Assembly (NCBI RefSeq): GCF_937863485.1 | Contig: NZ_CALMFY010000165.1 | Coordinates: forward strand, 1 to 64,000 | DNA length: 64,000 nucleotides | Direction: 5' to 3' | From: an uncultured Nostoc sp. | GTDB taxonomy: Bacteria > Cyanobacteriota > Cyanobacteriia > Cyanobacteriales > Nostocaceae | Shown here: piece after piece, positions 1 through 8,127 of the stretch | Layout of the letters: each line of letters begins with the position of its first letter | Numbering within the stretch: position 1 is the stretch's first letter | Made by a program: the position numbers and the translations under genes | The notes under the pieces: model-generated | Databases searched by the model: none | What the model saw: the letters and a program-made list of their open reading frames with translations, nothing else | Told to the model about the DNA's origin: nothing

Positions 1-456
1 AACAAGCTATATACGTCCCAGGTTGCAGCACCTCACAAAATCGCGTTGCTCCCGTATCGACCTTGGAAGTCGAAAGCTGGCACAGCGATCTGGTTCTGAG
101 CGCTTATTTGAGAATTGGGAATGCCCAGAAGTCCTGCACCCAATACACAAAACGAAAGGTAAGACAAACGCATCTTAATGAAGCACAAAATGTGATCATA
201 ACGGCAGAGACGACAAAGCATGGCTTTCGGGGTTTAGCTAATTTTTGTCTCTTGTATGATATAGCAATTCTAAATTCAAAAGTTTAAGAGCACTCAGTCG
301 CTGGAGAGAGTACTGAGTCCTTAAGCATGAAGTCAATTAAATGCTGCCAACTGCCAAATAGCAAATAGTTGATGAGGCTGAGGACATATTAAAAGAAGCC
401 TTTGCGTGGTGACGCTGCAAGCGGATTTACTGGTAGGGATTCAAGCTGAACCATAG

Positions 457-537
457 CGGAACTTGGTGGACAGCCAATCAATTGCTAAACCCAAACCCCG
501 TGGAAAGTCTCCTGGCTGGACTACTGGAGAATCATGA
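457..537 (+). pseudogene. Possible transposase C-terminal remnant
   Basis: One forward frame reads RNLVDSQSIAKPKPRGKSPG and ends at a TGA at 535-537, with a stop directly upstream. The basic, proline-rich KPKPRGKSPGW stretch resembles the tail of some cyanobacterial transposases that I know from memory. No catalytic region is present. It could equally be chance coding. Confidence 0.25.
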
Positions 538-721
538 ATTATTATAATTAGCTACTTAATTATTAAAAAAGTACTGTCAGGCAAAAGAAAGAACCAGCTA
601 AGTCAGCTTTAACTTTTAGTTTTTATATTTTTAGCTGTGTCGCTTGCTAATTCAGTGCTGCTGAGTCATTTTGTCATGGCTTAATCTAAACTCATGTATT
701 CATATTCCTAGTTATTATTCG

Positions 722-752
722 GGTTTACCGAACCGATAAATTCGAGTAAACC
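722..752. promoter_or_regulatory. Inverted repeat upstream of hspA
   Basis: GGTTTAC (722-728) is mirrored by GTAAACC (746-752) with a 17-base spacer, about 165 bases before the hspA start. It could be an operator or a transcript hairpin. It is not the CIRCE consensus of HrcA-regulated heat-shock genes, which I did not find here. Confidence 0.2.
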
Positions 753-915
753 GTAATCTTTTTAACTGCATAATTTGGTGCGGTAATCATCATTTCTTAG
801 GTGAGAGAACCGAATTCATCAGCTTGTTACTTTTGAATATTATGGTAATCAAAGCAAGGAAGTCAATCCAAAGTTTTGAGCAAAAAACTACTACTGTTAC
901 AAGGGAGAAATTAAT

Positions 916-1365
916 ATGCTAGTTCGTTACAACCCCTGGCAAGAATTGAACACTTTAGAACGTCACATCAACGGCTTATTTGGAGATACCAGAGTCCCCT
1001 CGGCACGGATTGAAAAAGGCTTTATCAGAGTTCCGGCTGCTGAGTTGCACGAAACTGCTGATGCGATTCATCTCAAGTTAGAACTGCCAGGACTAGAAGC
1101 TAAAGACCTAGATATTCAAGTCACTGAAGATGCTGTTCACATTAGCGGTGAGCGCAAGTCTGAAACTAAAACCGAAAACAATGGCACTACCAAGAGCGAA
1201 TTCTACTATGGTAAATTCCAACGTGTAATTCCTCTATCTGCTCGGATTCAAAATACCAATGTCACCGCAGATTATAAAGACGGGATCTTGAATTTGACAC
1301 TGCCCAAGTCTGAGCAAGAAAAGAACAAAGTTGTCAAGGTTAATCTAGAGCAACCTGCTGCCTAA
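916..1365 (+). CDS. hspA: Small heat shock protein, Hsp20/HspA family
   Basis: 149-residue ATP-independent chaperone of the alpha-crystallin family, which binds unfolding proteins (and in cyanobacteria also helps protect membranes and photosynthetic complexes) under heat or oxidative stress. The start MLVRYNPWQELNTLERHIN is typical of cyanobacterial HspA. The crystallin domain covers roughly residues 40-140, with the conserved GILNLTLPK stretch near 124-132 and a short VVKV tail that can serve as the oligomerisation motif. A good ribosome site (AAGGGAGA) lies just before the ATG. The gene stands alone and ends in a strong terminator, so it is probably monocistronic. No CIRCE element was seen. 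Confidence 0.93.
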   Translation: MLVRYNPWQELNTLERHINGLFGDTRVPSARIEKGFIRVPAAELHETADAIHLKLELPGLEAKDLDIQVTEDAVHISGERKSETKTENNGTTKSEFYYGKFQRVIPLSARIQNTNVTADYKDGILNLTLPKSEQEKNKVVKVNLEQPAA

Positions 1366-1413
1366 TGGCTTCTGATGAGACGACTCTACCGACAATAATT
1401 GATTAAGATAGCT

Positions 1414-1449
1414 AAGAGCTTGGTTATGAGATGACCAAGCTCTTTTTTT
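1414..1449 (+). terminator. Rho-independent terminator after hspA
   Basis: A perfect 11-bp stem, AAGAGCTTGGT (1414-1424) with ACCAAGCTCTT (1434-1444), and a 9-base loop. A run of seven T ends the structure at 1449. It lies 49 bases after the hspA stop codon. Confidence 0.9.
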
Positions 1450-1528
1450 GTAGTAATTGTCTGTGAGGGAGCGATGGCGTATCTGTCCGCCAACTCTTAG
1501 AGGAAGTTTGAAAATTAGGTTTTCCTCT

Positions 1529-2518
1529 CTACGAGATGCTTTTGCTTGGAACTGGAGGTAGAGTATGACGCTCAAAGAAATTCCAAATCATCTGAGTTGA
1601 GTCTAAACCCAGGTTTTTATTAAACTTGTTAATATTTTTATCATTAGAAGTACCACCGTACCAAAGATGCCCCCCATTAACTACAGCCAATTGTAAAACC
1701 TCGGAACCAGCACTACAACCGGAGTAGGAATAGGTTTTAACTCTATCACTACTGCCAGCATTGTCAAGGGCAAATGCTACATCGTTTGCAGCATAGGTGG
1801 GACATTGGTTATGATCGCGCCAAAAATTTACTACTTTCGGAATGGAAACGAGCGCTCCTTTTTGAGTTTTTTCGTCGCCCTGATAATGTACAGATTGGTC
1901 ATTTGTGCCGTTAATCATCAACATTGACACAGGAAGAAGCGGTTGGCATGTTTGTTCAAGTCGCATTGGCAGAGAACCAGCAACCGAAGCAAAAGCAGCT
2001 ATCTGATCAGATAGTTGACAAGTCAAAGCCTGAGTTAATATTCCACCTTTAGAAAAGCCAGTAGCGTAGATTCTATGCTTATCAATATTTCTAACTTGCT
2101 GTAGGTGATTAATTAAATTCTTCACAAAAGAGATATCATCAATCTTCCTTTTGCCCTTCTTTCTCAAGCTCCATGTATGGTCAATTCCATCAGGATAAAC
2201 TACAATAAACCCTTTTTGTTCTGCTAATTCATTAAACCCTGAGACATTACTAATTGATCGCCCGCTACCATCGTCCCCATGAAATACTAAAACTAATGGC
2301 ATAGGACGACTAGAAGAATAAGACTTGGGTGTATAAATATAGTAAGTACGCAGAGAACCTTGCTCAGTTAATTCGCCATCACTAGCACCAAAAATAACTT
2401 GGGATTGCCGAGCAGTTATTTGCTGTGCTTGAATTGATTCGCAAGCTGTTACTAAACCAATTAACGTGAAAAAAATAAATACTCGCTTCAACAACTGAAA
2501 ACTTAGATGAATATTCAC
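1529..2518 (-). CDS. Lipoprotein PHB-depolymerase/feruloyl-esterase family hydrolase
   Basis: 329-residue alpha/beta hydrolase of the Esterase_PHB (LpqC-like) family. The N-terminus has a hydrophobic stretch ending in the lipobox VTAC, with Cys26 as the likely lipidated residue, so the enzyme should sit in a membrane facing the periplasm or outside. LVLVFHGDDG near 75-84 is the oxyanion strand. GFSKG gives nucleophile Ser156, NGTND points to Asp207 and GGHLW to His284, a complete triad. Family members hydrolyse esters of polyhydroxyalkanoates, feruloylated xylan or acetylated polysaccharide; the substrate here cannot be told. The gene stands alone, convergent with hspA. Confidence 0.85.
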   Translation of the reverse strand: MNIHLSFQLLKRVFIFFTLIGLVTACESIQAQQITARQSQVIFGASDGELTEQGSLRTYYIYTPKSYSSSRPMPLVLVFHGDDGSGRSISNVSGFNELAEQKGFIVVYPDGIDHTWSLRKKGKRKIDDISFVKNLINHLQQVRNIDKHRIYATGFSKGGILTQALTCQLSDQIAAFASVAGSLPMRLEQTCQPLLPVSMLMINGTNDQSVHYQGDEKTQKGALVSIPKVVNFWRDHNQCPTYAANDVAFALDNAGSSDRVKTYSYSGCSAGSEVLQLAVVNGGHLWYGGTSNDKNINKFNKNLGLDSTQMIWNFFERHTLPPVPSKSIS

Positions 2519-2585
2519 GGTAAATAAAATTTGGTAAAAGTATAAGTATTTTGTTTTTCATGCTGTTATGAATAACAAAGTACAT

Positions 2586-3044
2586 CTATTCACTTACTGT
2601 TTACCTCATACAAATGGTTGAATAATCGCTCAATTACAACTAGTAAAACTCTAACTATAGATAGTAAAACTCTAACTACAGATATAATCTAGTACTCATG
2701 GGGGGTTGGGGTGGGTGCGACGCTCTCCCATTTTCCTCTCTTCCAGACGCTCAACGCGTTTGCTTGAATGAAGGGCGGTACATTCCGGTAGTTTGTCTTT
2801 AGTCTATCATCTGGGGTGTCGGGGGGAATGATGGCGATCAAGTCGGTGGTTTTCATTCTCCCGAATACACGTATTTGGGTACATCTAAGGGTTAAGGGAA
2901 TCAATAAAACAGGAATGACTATTAGAACATTAGCCTTATGAGATAGCAGCCTTGCAAATACGACAAAATACCTTGAAATATCTACAGCATAAACAATGCA
3001 GCAATTTGTGGTAAAACAATTAGAGCCTTCAAAAGTAATAAAAA
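2586..3044. other. Intergenic region with a dispersed repeat
   Basis: No gene supported. The longest minus-strand frame has biased composition and overlaps repeat DNA. The stretch 2731-2770 is one copy of a dispersed repeat also seen at 5081-5120. Confidence 0.6.
2731..2770. repeat. Dispersed 40-bp repeat, copy 1
   Basis: Shares 34 of 40 bases, by eye, with 5081-5120. The core is AGACGCTCAACGCGTTTGCT. Both copies are intergenic. Short, partly palindromic repeats of this kind are common in Nostoc genomes. Confidence 0.7.
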
Positions 3045-4022
3045 ATGATAAACCATTCACATTTGAAGCAGAAACTAGATAGATTTTGGCGTCAAATATT
3101 TCAAAAAACTTTCTGGGGAATTGTTTGTTTAATAGTTCTGTTTAGTGCTGGTTTTATGTCTGCCAACGCTGTACAGCCATTACGTAAGCCTTCTCTGTGG
3201 CAAGTTTATCAGCACTCACTCAAATCAGCAAAATATGTTGACTTGACTCATGCAATCGCTCCTTTAATTCCTGTATGGTCAGGTTTTGGTTCATCCAAGT
3301 TTGCGCCTGCCATCAACCCAAAAACAGGTGAGTCATACACCTATCAAAAAGATGGGTTTGAAGCAACTGATTACGATTTATCCACCGATCAGCTAGGAAC
3401 CCAACTAGATCCCCCTGCTCACTGGAACCCTGACTATCCAGCTATTGATGAATTGCCAGCTACTTTTGCCGTTCGTCCTCTAGTAATAATTCCGATCCAG
3501 GATAAAGTTGCCAAAGACCCCAATTACCATTTGAGTGTCAAAGATATTCAGGATTGGGAACGCAAACATGGCAGGATTCCAAAAGGCTCTGTTGTGTTTG
3601 TTCGCTCTGATTGGTCTTCATCATGGCCAAACCCCGAATTAGCTACAAGAACTAAGTTTCCTGGGGTGAAGCTAGAAGCTTTGCAGTTTCTCCACCTTCA
3701 GCGTCAAATTCTTTTCCACGGACACGAACCCCTTGATACAGACAGCACCCCAACGTTGGAAGGAGAAGCTTGGCTGTTGAAAAATGGATATACACAAGCA
3801 GAGGGTGTTGCAAATCTAGATCAGGTGCCAGAAACAGGCGCCTTGATCTCTATTGGATATCCTAAATTCAAAGGTGGTTTAGGAGGTTATGCACGTTACA
3901 TTGCCATCTGTCCGCCAAACTGGAAATACGGCGTTTCTATAGGTAAAATACCGGAATCTCCCCTGCAAAAAGCAGATAAACCCCTCCACTGGGATACAAA
4001 ATTGGGTGTACGGGTACGGTGA
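3045..4022 (+). CDS. Exported cyclase-family protein (kynurenine-formamidase-like fold)
   Basis: 325 residues. The first 43 residues hold a basic start, one hydrophobic stretch (FWGIVCLIVLFSAG) and an ANA-V site, so the protein is exported or anchored. The rest matches the cyclase family (PF04199): a THAI strand near 68-71, then LGTQLDPPAHW at 117-127, and FVRSDWS in the middle. In formamidases the motif is HxGTHxDxPxH. Here the two early histidines are glutamines (Gln116, Gln120) while Asp122 and His126 remain. That substituted motif defines a large subfamily of unknown substrate, so metal binding may differ. The gene stands alone. Confidence 0.75.
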   Translation: MINHSHLKQKLDRFWRQIFQKTFWGIVCLIVLFSAGFMSANAVQPLRKPSLWQVYQHSLKSAKYVDLTHAIAPLIPVWSGFGSSKFAPAINPKTGESYTYQKDGFEATDYDLSTDQLGTQLDPPAHWNPDYPAIDELPATFAVRPLVIIPIQDKVAKDPNYHLSVKDIQDWERKHGRIPKGSVVFVRSDWSSSWPNPELATRTKFPGVKLEALQFLHLQRQILFHGHEPLDTDSTPTLEGEAWLLKNGYTQAEGVANLDQVPETGALISIGYPKFKGGLGGYARYIAICPPNWKYGVSIGKIPESPLQKADKPLHWDTKLGVRVR

Positions 4023-4396
4023 GATGAAGCAATTCAGTCATTGCTTCCTGACTTGAATGATCAGCGATCGCTCATAGCTTTTATCGCTGTTTAAAGGTTC
4101 TGGCAATTTGGCATAACAAATTTCTGTTTTGCAGCTTAAATTGAGATATCAACAGAACGCAACAGCCACAAATCGCCAGTTGTTGACCCAACGCTATAGA
4201 ATAACTTCTCAGGCAACAAAAAGCGCTCGGTCATCGCAACTCTTGGAGACGTTGCGCGAACGTCACAACTGGCTAATAATCTACTAGAAAACATATACTA
4301 AATCTGCGATCGTGTACCCGCCCACTTTCGGCAGGCATCGCTTAACATCTAAAATACTGCTGTGGTCAATACCTTAGAGAAAAGATTAGATTTAAC
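4023..4396. other. Intergenic region with a dispersed repeat
   Basis: No coding frame of note. It contains a copy of the repeat also present at 35180-35205, plus HIP1-like GCGATCG sites. Confidence 0.6.
4237..4262. repeat. Dispersed 26-bp repeat, copy 1
   Basis: CAACTCTTGGAGACG followed by a short TGCGCGAACG tail. It matches 35180-35205 with two differences. Confidence 0.65.
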
Positions 4397-4948
4397 ATGA
4401 ATGAAAGTTTAGCAGCCACATTAGGGGAATTACAAGCACAAATATATTGGTTACATGATGCCCAAAAGTTTGCCCAATTGGCATCAGCAGCAGCTACCAT
4501 ATATATGAAACTTGGTTATACTCAACAGCAGGCAGAAACGGCAGGTAAATTAATTAGTGAAGCTTATCAATTATCTGATGATGCTGTTTTAGCCCAAGAA
4601 GCAGGTAATTTTGATAAAGAAATACAGTTTTATCATCAGGTTAAAAATAAATTAACCCAAGTAGAAACCATATTAGGTTATCAAACCAGCATTGCCATAC
4701 ATCAAATGAAATGGTGGATATATTTTCGTCACAGACAGAAACTACAAGTCTTGCTACATTTATTTTTACAAAATGTTAAAGCAGTGGGATTGATTAACTT
4801 ACTTACTGCTATTAAACTTACATCTTTTATAATCGAGATAGGTAGAGTTCACAAATCGCGTGACAGAGAAACCACCAAACATAACGCTATAAAATACTGG
4901 GCTGAATTATTGAAAATTAAACCATCACAATATCCTTATCTTGGTTAA
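4397..4948 (+). CDS. Hypothetical helical protein
   Basis: 183 residues, not recognised. The N-terminal half is rich in Ala, Gln and Glu (AQKFAQLASAAATIYMKLGY) and should be helical, perhaps TPR-like or a short coiled coil. The C-terminal half is more basic, with a hydrophobic stretch near 125-150 that may be a buried helix rather than a membrane span. No catalytic motif or signal peptide. Codon use is AT-rich but compatible with the neighbours. It stands alone between two repeat-bearing gaps. It may be a lineage-specific protein. Confidence 0.5.
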   Translation: MNESLAATLGELQAQIYWLHDAQKFAQLASAAATIYMKLGYTQQQAETAGKLISEAYQLSDDAVLAQEAGNFDKEIQFYHQVKNKLTQVETILGYQTSIAIHQMKWWIYFRHRQKLQVLLHLFLQNVKAVGLINLLTAIKLTSFIIEIGRVHKSRDRETTKHNAIKYWAELLKIKPSQYPYLG

Positions 4949-5080
4949 ATTGCTTATTTTTAGGCTTGCACATGATTGGTAAACTTTGATAAGCGATGCC
5001 TATGGTGGTAAACTACACATCCTTAACTTTTCCTCTCTTTATTGAGGGGCGATGTCTGCGACGGGCTACGCCTACGCTTG

Positions 5081-5120
5081 GTTTCCTCTCTAGTAGACGC
5101 TCAATGCGTTCGCTTGAATG
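5081..5120. repeat. Dispersed 40-bp repeat, copy 2
   Basis: Same orientation as the copy at 2731-2770, with six differences. It lies just downstream of the stop of the membrane-protein gene that follows, within a GC-rich repeat patch from about 5045. Confidence 0.7.
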
Positions 5121-5141
5121 GGTAGGGCGATCGCATCTATT

Positions 5142-5834
5142 TCACGAATAAATGCTTATACTTTGTCTTGTTCTTTGGGAAAACTCCTCAGTTAAGAGCA
5201 AACTTACAGCCATAACAAATTCAGATGCACTACCAGCAAGTGTACCTACTGCTAAGGAGGGCAAAGCATTACCAACAAGGGAAACCAATGTTCCCAAAAA
5301 TAACCACGGCCATTTCAGTCGGAACCAAATACCAATGCCAATTAGCAGAACAAATAGATTAACTACAATCGTGATAATTGGCGGGCCGCTCAAATTGGCA
5401 ACATGATAGCGCAGGATTCCCGCAAACTCTATTGAAACTAGTTCCAACCCTAAATAGTGAGTGGCAACATCTATCGCTGTCAGTCCGAATGCAATTAGCC
5501 AAGATAAAACCCGCACTACTCTATTAGCCCAACTAGCTCCGGCGCGGTGAGCGAGTTCGACACCAATCACAATGAATAGCGGTACAACAAAATAATGTAA
5601 TAGAAAGCGTAGCATACTGAGAGTTTTCAAAAGCTCTCCTTCACCAATTAGACTTCCTACTGAAAGAATGAGATTGTCATAGCTAATGCTCACTAGCACT
5701 ATAGGCAATACAATCATTGCGAGGCTGGTTGATTGCTGCCGCAAACGAATCGCCCAGCTTATTAACACCCATTCGATCAAGGCAAGACTGAAATGTGTTA
5801 CGGGATAAATTATTAACATAAGTAATGTATTCAC
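5142..5834 (-). CDS. Polytopic membrane protein of unknown function
   Basis: 230 residues, very hydrophobic, with about six or seven membrane spans (near 5-28, 38-63, 76-93, 107-128, 153-171 and 176-193). Few charged residues occur, mostly in short loops. No transporter, kinase or enzyme motif was recognised. A Ser/Asn-containing span (YDNLILSVGSLIGEGE) is the only polar membrane patch. The gene stands alone, upstream of a secreted-protein gene on the same strand but more than 120 bases away, so shared transcription is possible but not shown. Confidence 0.6.
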   Translation of the reverse strand: MNTLLMLIIYPVTHFSLALIEWVLISWAIRLRQQSTSLAMIVLPIVLVSISYDNLILSVGSLIGEGELLKTLSMLRFLLHYFVVPLFIVIGVELAHRAGASWANRVVRVLSWLIAFGLTAIDVATHYLGLELVSIEFAGILRYHVANLSGPPIITIVVNLFVLLIGIGIWFRLKWPWLFLGTLVSLVGNALPSLAVGTLAGSASEFVMAVSLLLTEEFSQRTRQSISIYS

Positions 5835-5961
5835 ATAGCAAAATGTATTCCAAGCACAAATACTGACTGCATAAGCCGATAAGGCTAATTTGTGCCTGGA
5901 ATAAAAGTTAGAGCGACTTATTCACTAAACTTGTGGCTGTAATTATGGTTGAAACTGGTGT

Positions 5962-6417
5962 CTAAAAATCATCTGATAAAACCACTTTTAGCTTGGTGTT
6001 AAGTTTTGGTGCAAAACCACTTCCTTCAGCTACATAAGTAATTGCTCCTCCAGCTTCTAAAACAGCAGGGCCACCACAGGCTTTAATTAAATCAACACCG
6101 TTCTTCACCTTAATATCCTGACAACCAAATTCAAGTCCATTTGGGCCAGTAATTTTAATCTTATTAATTGTTCCAGTTTCACCAGCCGGTAAAAAAAGTT
6201 TAGCAGAGCGAATAACTGTTTTATCAGGCAAAGGATCTGTTGTTGTGTCGATACTGAACTTTCCTTCAGTAATTGGCGCTTTTTCCGTGATAATTAACGT
6301 AGCAAGGGTGCTTGGCGCTGCGATCGCCTCTGTAGAAAAACAGAAAACCAGAAATGATAGAGCAAATGCTAAAATCTTGGTCAAGCGCATGGACTTTTTG
6401 AGTGAATTCATAATCAT
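5962..6417 (-). CDS. Small secreted protein of unknown function
   Basis: 151 residues. A clear signal peptide (basic LKKSMRLTK, hydrophobic ILAFALSFLVFCFS) ends at AIA-APS near residue 34. The mature part of about 117 residues has alternating hydrophobic and polar residues, suggesting a beta-sandwich, with two cysteines (in FGCQDI and IKACGG) that could form a disulphide. No known domain recognised. Met1 or Met3 could be the start. It may act in the periplasm or outside the cell. Confidence 0.55.
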   Translation of the reverse strand: MIMNSLKKSMRLTKILAFALSFLVFCFSTEAIAAPSTLATLIITEKAPITEGKFSIDTTTDPLPDKTVIRSAKLFLPAGETGTINKIKITGPNGLEFGCQDIKVKNGVDLIKACGGPAVLEAGGAITYVAEGSGFAPKLNTKLKVVLSDDF

Positions 6418-6558
6418 TTTTTGTTGAACCTGTAATTTTTAATGCCAGCTAGAGGAAAGAAAGATTGCTTCCATCGCTGTACTTAAAAGCTACGATATCA
6501 ACTAAAAAATGTATCTAATAGTACCCTTGAGGGTACTATTATAGAAACTTGAGCAAAA

Positions 6559-6885
6559 CTGATCAAACAATAGCTGCCTCTGGAATCGCACTCTGCATTC
6601 TCCCGAAAGCATCAATCAAATTCTGCAATTGTTGATCTGCTTTAAAAACTCCTAAACCGCGCACTGTAACTTTACCAGGAGAATAGACAAACCACGTCTT
6701 GAAATTCTCTGGTAAATTAGCCGCCAATAAATTCCAAGCGGGTTCTTTCATCGGTGTTTCTAAGACGACGTGCTGCTTGTTTTCTAGTTTAATCCGGCTG
6801 AATCCAAGTTTTTTCGCTAGCTGTTTGAGTTCCATGACTCGCAAAAATTGATTCGCCGACACTGGTAAAGTACGATAGCGATCGC
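6559..6885 (-). pseudogene. Duplicate mfd 3' end, copy A (open reading frame intact)
   Basis: The sequence follows the 3' end of the real mfd from its GCGATCGC site to the stop codon. It is open throughout: an in-frame GTG gives 99 residues (6563-6862) covering the C-terminal TRCF domain (D7). By eye there are eight substitutions against mfd, including R to W in NFKTWFV. Similarity stops sharply at GCGATCGC (6878-6885) on one side and near the stop codon on the other. No helicase part is present. It may be an inert duplication scar, or it may express a free D7 domain; nothing in the sequence shows expression. Confidence 0.85.
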
Positions 6886-6914
6886 TCTCAATAGTAGAAT
6901 TAGTAGAGTTTGAG
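6878..6914. repeat. 37-bp direct repeat, left copy
   Basis: Begins at the GCGATCGC where mfd copy A ends and runs through GTAGAATTAGTAGAGTTTGAG. It matches 7987-8023 with three differences. The two copies bracket the DUF29 gene and the HicBA pair. Confidence 0.75.
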
Positions 6915-6959
6915 ACAGTTATACAATAAAGGTAAAGACGTTGAGGTTCAACTAACCTA

Positions 6960-7463
6960 ATGCGTGTACCTGAAACAAACCCAAAGATACCAATGCCTTC
7001 ACCAAGCCTCTACGAAACTGATTTTTACGCTTGGACACAGGAACAAGCAACTTTACTTCGTGATCAGCAGTGGAGTCAGATTGATTTACAAAATCTGATT
7101 GAGGAGATTCAATCTTTGGGTAAACAGCAACGTCAAGAACTGCGAAACCGTCTGAGTGTGTTGATTGGACATTTACTAAAATGGCACTACCAGTCAGGGC
7201 GCCGTAGCCGTAGCTGGTTAGCAACACTTCGGATTCAACGCTTAGATATTGCTGAACTGCTTGAAGACAATCCTAGCCTAAAGCCCTACCTTGAAGAAGC
7301 ACTTCGCAAAGCCTACCTTAAAGGTGTCGAATTAGCTGTTGGAGAAACAGATTTGCCCAAGCGAACTTTTCCGGTGGAGTGTCCTTACAGTTTGTCAGAG
7401 ATTGTGGACTATGATTTTTACCCCGGTGAACCAAGCAAGTTAGTGGATGAATTAGAGCAGTAA
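6960..7463 (+). CDS. DUF29 family protein
   Basis: Up to 167 residues; the family normally begins close to YETDFYAWTQEQ, so Met12 (6993) is an equally good start (156 residues). DUF29 proteins are abundant in cyanobacteria, all-helical and of unknown function. The signature parts are visible: YETDFYAW near 17-24, DLQNLIEEIQSLGKQ near 43-57, LIGHLLKWHYQ near 69-79 and a C-terminal FPVECPYSLSEIVDYDFYP. The gene runs opposite to hicBA and meets hicA tail to tail with almost no gap. It lies inside the 37-bp direct repeats. Confidence 0.88.
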   Translation: MRVPETNPKIPMPSPSLYETDFYAWTQEQATLLRDQQWSQIDLQNLIEEIQSLGKQQRQELRNRLSVLIGHLLKWHYQSGRRSRSWLATLRIQRLDIAELLEDNPSLKPYLEEALRKAYLKGVELAVGETDLPKRTFPVECPYSLSEIVDYDFYPGEPSKLVDELEQ

Positions 7464-7464
7464 T

Positions 7465-7680
7465 TTACAATTCAAGTAAATCTTCTTCAGATAGCTGGGC
7501 TATTTTCATCAAGGCTTTCAAGGTTCCAACTTTTAAATCTTGATTGCGGTGAACAGGAATTGACAGGATTTTTTCTACTTCAGGGTTTTCATAAATATGA
7601 TGACTGCCAGTAACTCTTTGTAAAACCCAACCTTTTTGTTCCACAATCTTACAAAGTTGCTTGCCAGAAATCGATTTCAT
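7465..7680 (-). CDS. hicA: HicA-type mRNA interferase toxin
   Basis: 71 residues with the dsRBD-like HicA fold. KSISGKQLCKIVEQKGW forms the first helix and VTGSHHIYE carries the catalytic histidine (GSHH, near 26-29), followed by IPVHRNQDLKVGTLKALMK. HicA toxins cleave mRNA and are held inactive by HicB. The start codon overlaps the stop of the upstream hicB by 4 bases, indicating translational coupling. It looks intact. Confidence 0.92.
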   Translation of the reverse strand: MKSISGKQLCKIVEQKGWVLQRVTGSHHIYENPEVEKILSIPVHRNQDLKVGTLKALMKIAQLSEEDLLEL

Positions 7681-7880
7681 ACAGCAATTTCGACAACTTG
7701 ATCTGTTGACTCAATTGCATTACGACTGTTGGCTACTTCAAGCCAACCTTCAATAGCATCCTTTAAATTAGCTATTACCTCTTCTATAGTGTCTCCTTCG
7801 GTAATACAACCAGGAAGCGCGGGAACCTCTGCCCAATAGCCGCCTTCTTCTGCTGGATGAATAATTGCTCTAATTTTCAT
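7677..7880 (-). CDS. hicB: HicB-type antitoxin
   Basis: 67 residues, the short single-domain HicB form: MKIRAIIHPAEEGGYWAEVP followed by LPGCITEGDTIEEVIANLKDAIEGWLE. This is the degraded RNase-H-like fold that covers HicA. There is no C-terminal HTH or RHH DNA-binding domain, so autoregulation would need another factor. It is the first gene of the pair, antitoxin before toxin, and overlaps hicA by ATGA. Confidence 0.92.
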   Translation of the reverse strand: MKIRAIIHPAEEGGYWAEVPALPGCITEGDTIEEVIANLKDAIEGWLEVANSRNAIESTDQVVEIAV

Positions 7881-7986
7881 AAACCTGTTGAGCTAGTTTG
7901 TGAGAATATACTAATAAACATAACTGTTTGCTCTTAACTCTGGCTACTCAAATTAATGTTGCTACGATTCAAACCTAAGTAATTCT

Positions 7987-8023
7987 GCGATTGCTCTCAA
8001 TAGCAGAAGTAGTAGAGTTTGAG
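7987..8023. repeat. 37-bp direct repeat, right copy
   Basis: Same orientation as 6878-6914 with three differences. Here the first eight bases are GCGATTGC, a one-base-degenerate HIP1. It lies upstream of hicB. Confidence 0.75.
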
Positions 8024-8127
8024 TGTAAGCAAGTGTTGGGTTTTCTAAACTACGGCCAAGGCGATCGCACATAACCGAGGAAAGTCAACAAGTGTAAAAT
8101 ACAGAAATAAGTTACATAAAGATATAC

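Larger units (their letters stand above)
1..915. other. Intergenic region upstream of hspA
   Basis: No convincing complete gene. On the minus strand near 33-173 a short frame begins MRLSYLSFCVLGAG and looks like a signal peptide, but it stops after about 46 residues, so it is at best a remnant. A possible transposase tail lies at 457-537. The last 200 bases hold an imperfect inverted repeat before hspA. Confidence 0.5.

Noticed and set aside
2689-3060. Minus-strand frame of 123 codons
   Set aside because: It overlaps the start of the cyclase-family gene and a dispersed repeat, and has no recognisable domain.
6599-7463. Idea that DUF29 and the mfd tail form one defence gene
   Set aside because: They lie on opposite strands and the mfd tail is a plain duplicate; no sign of a fusion or shared transcript.
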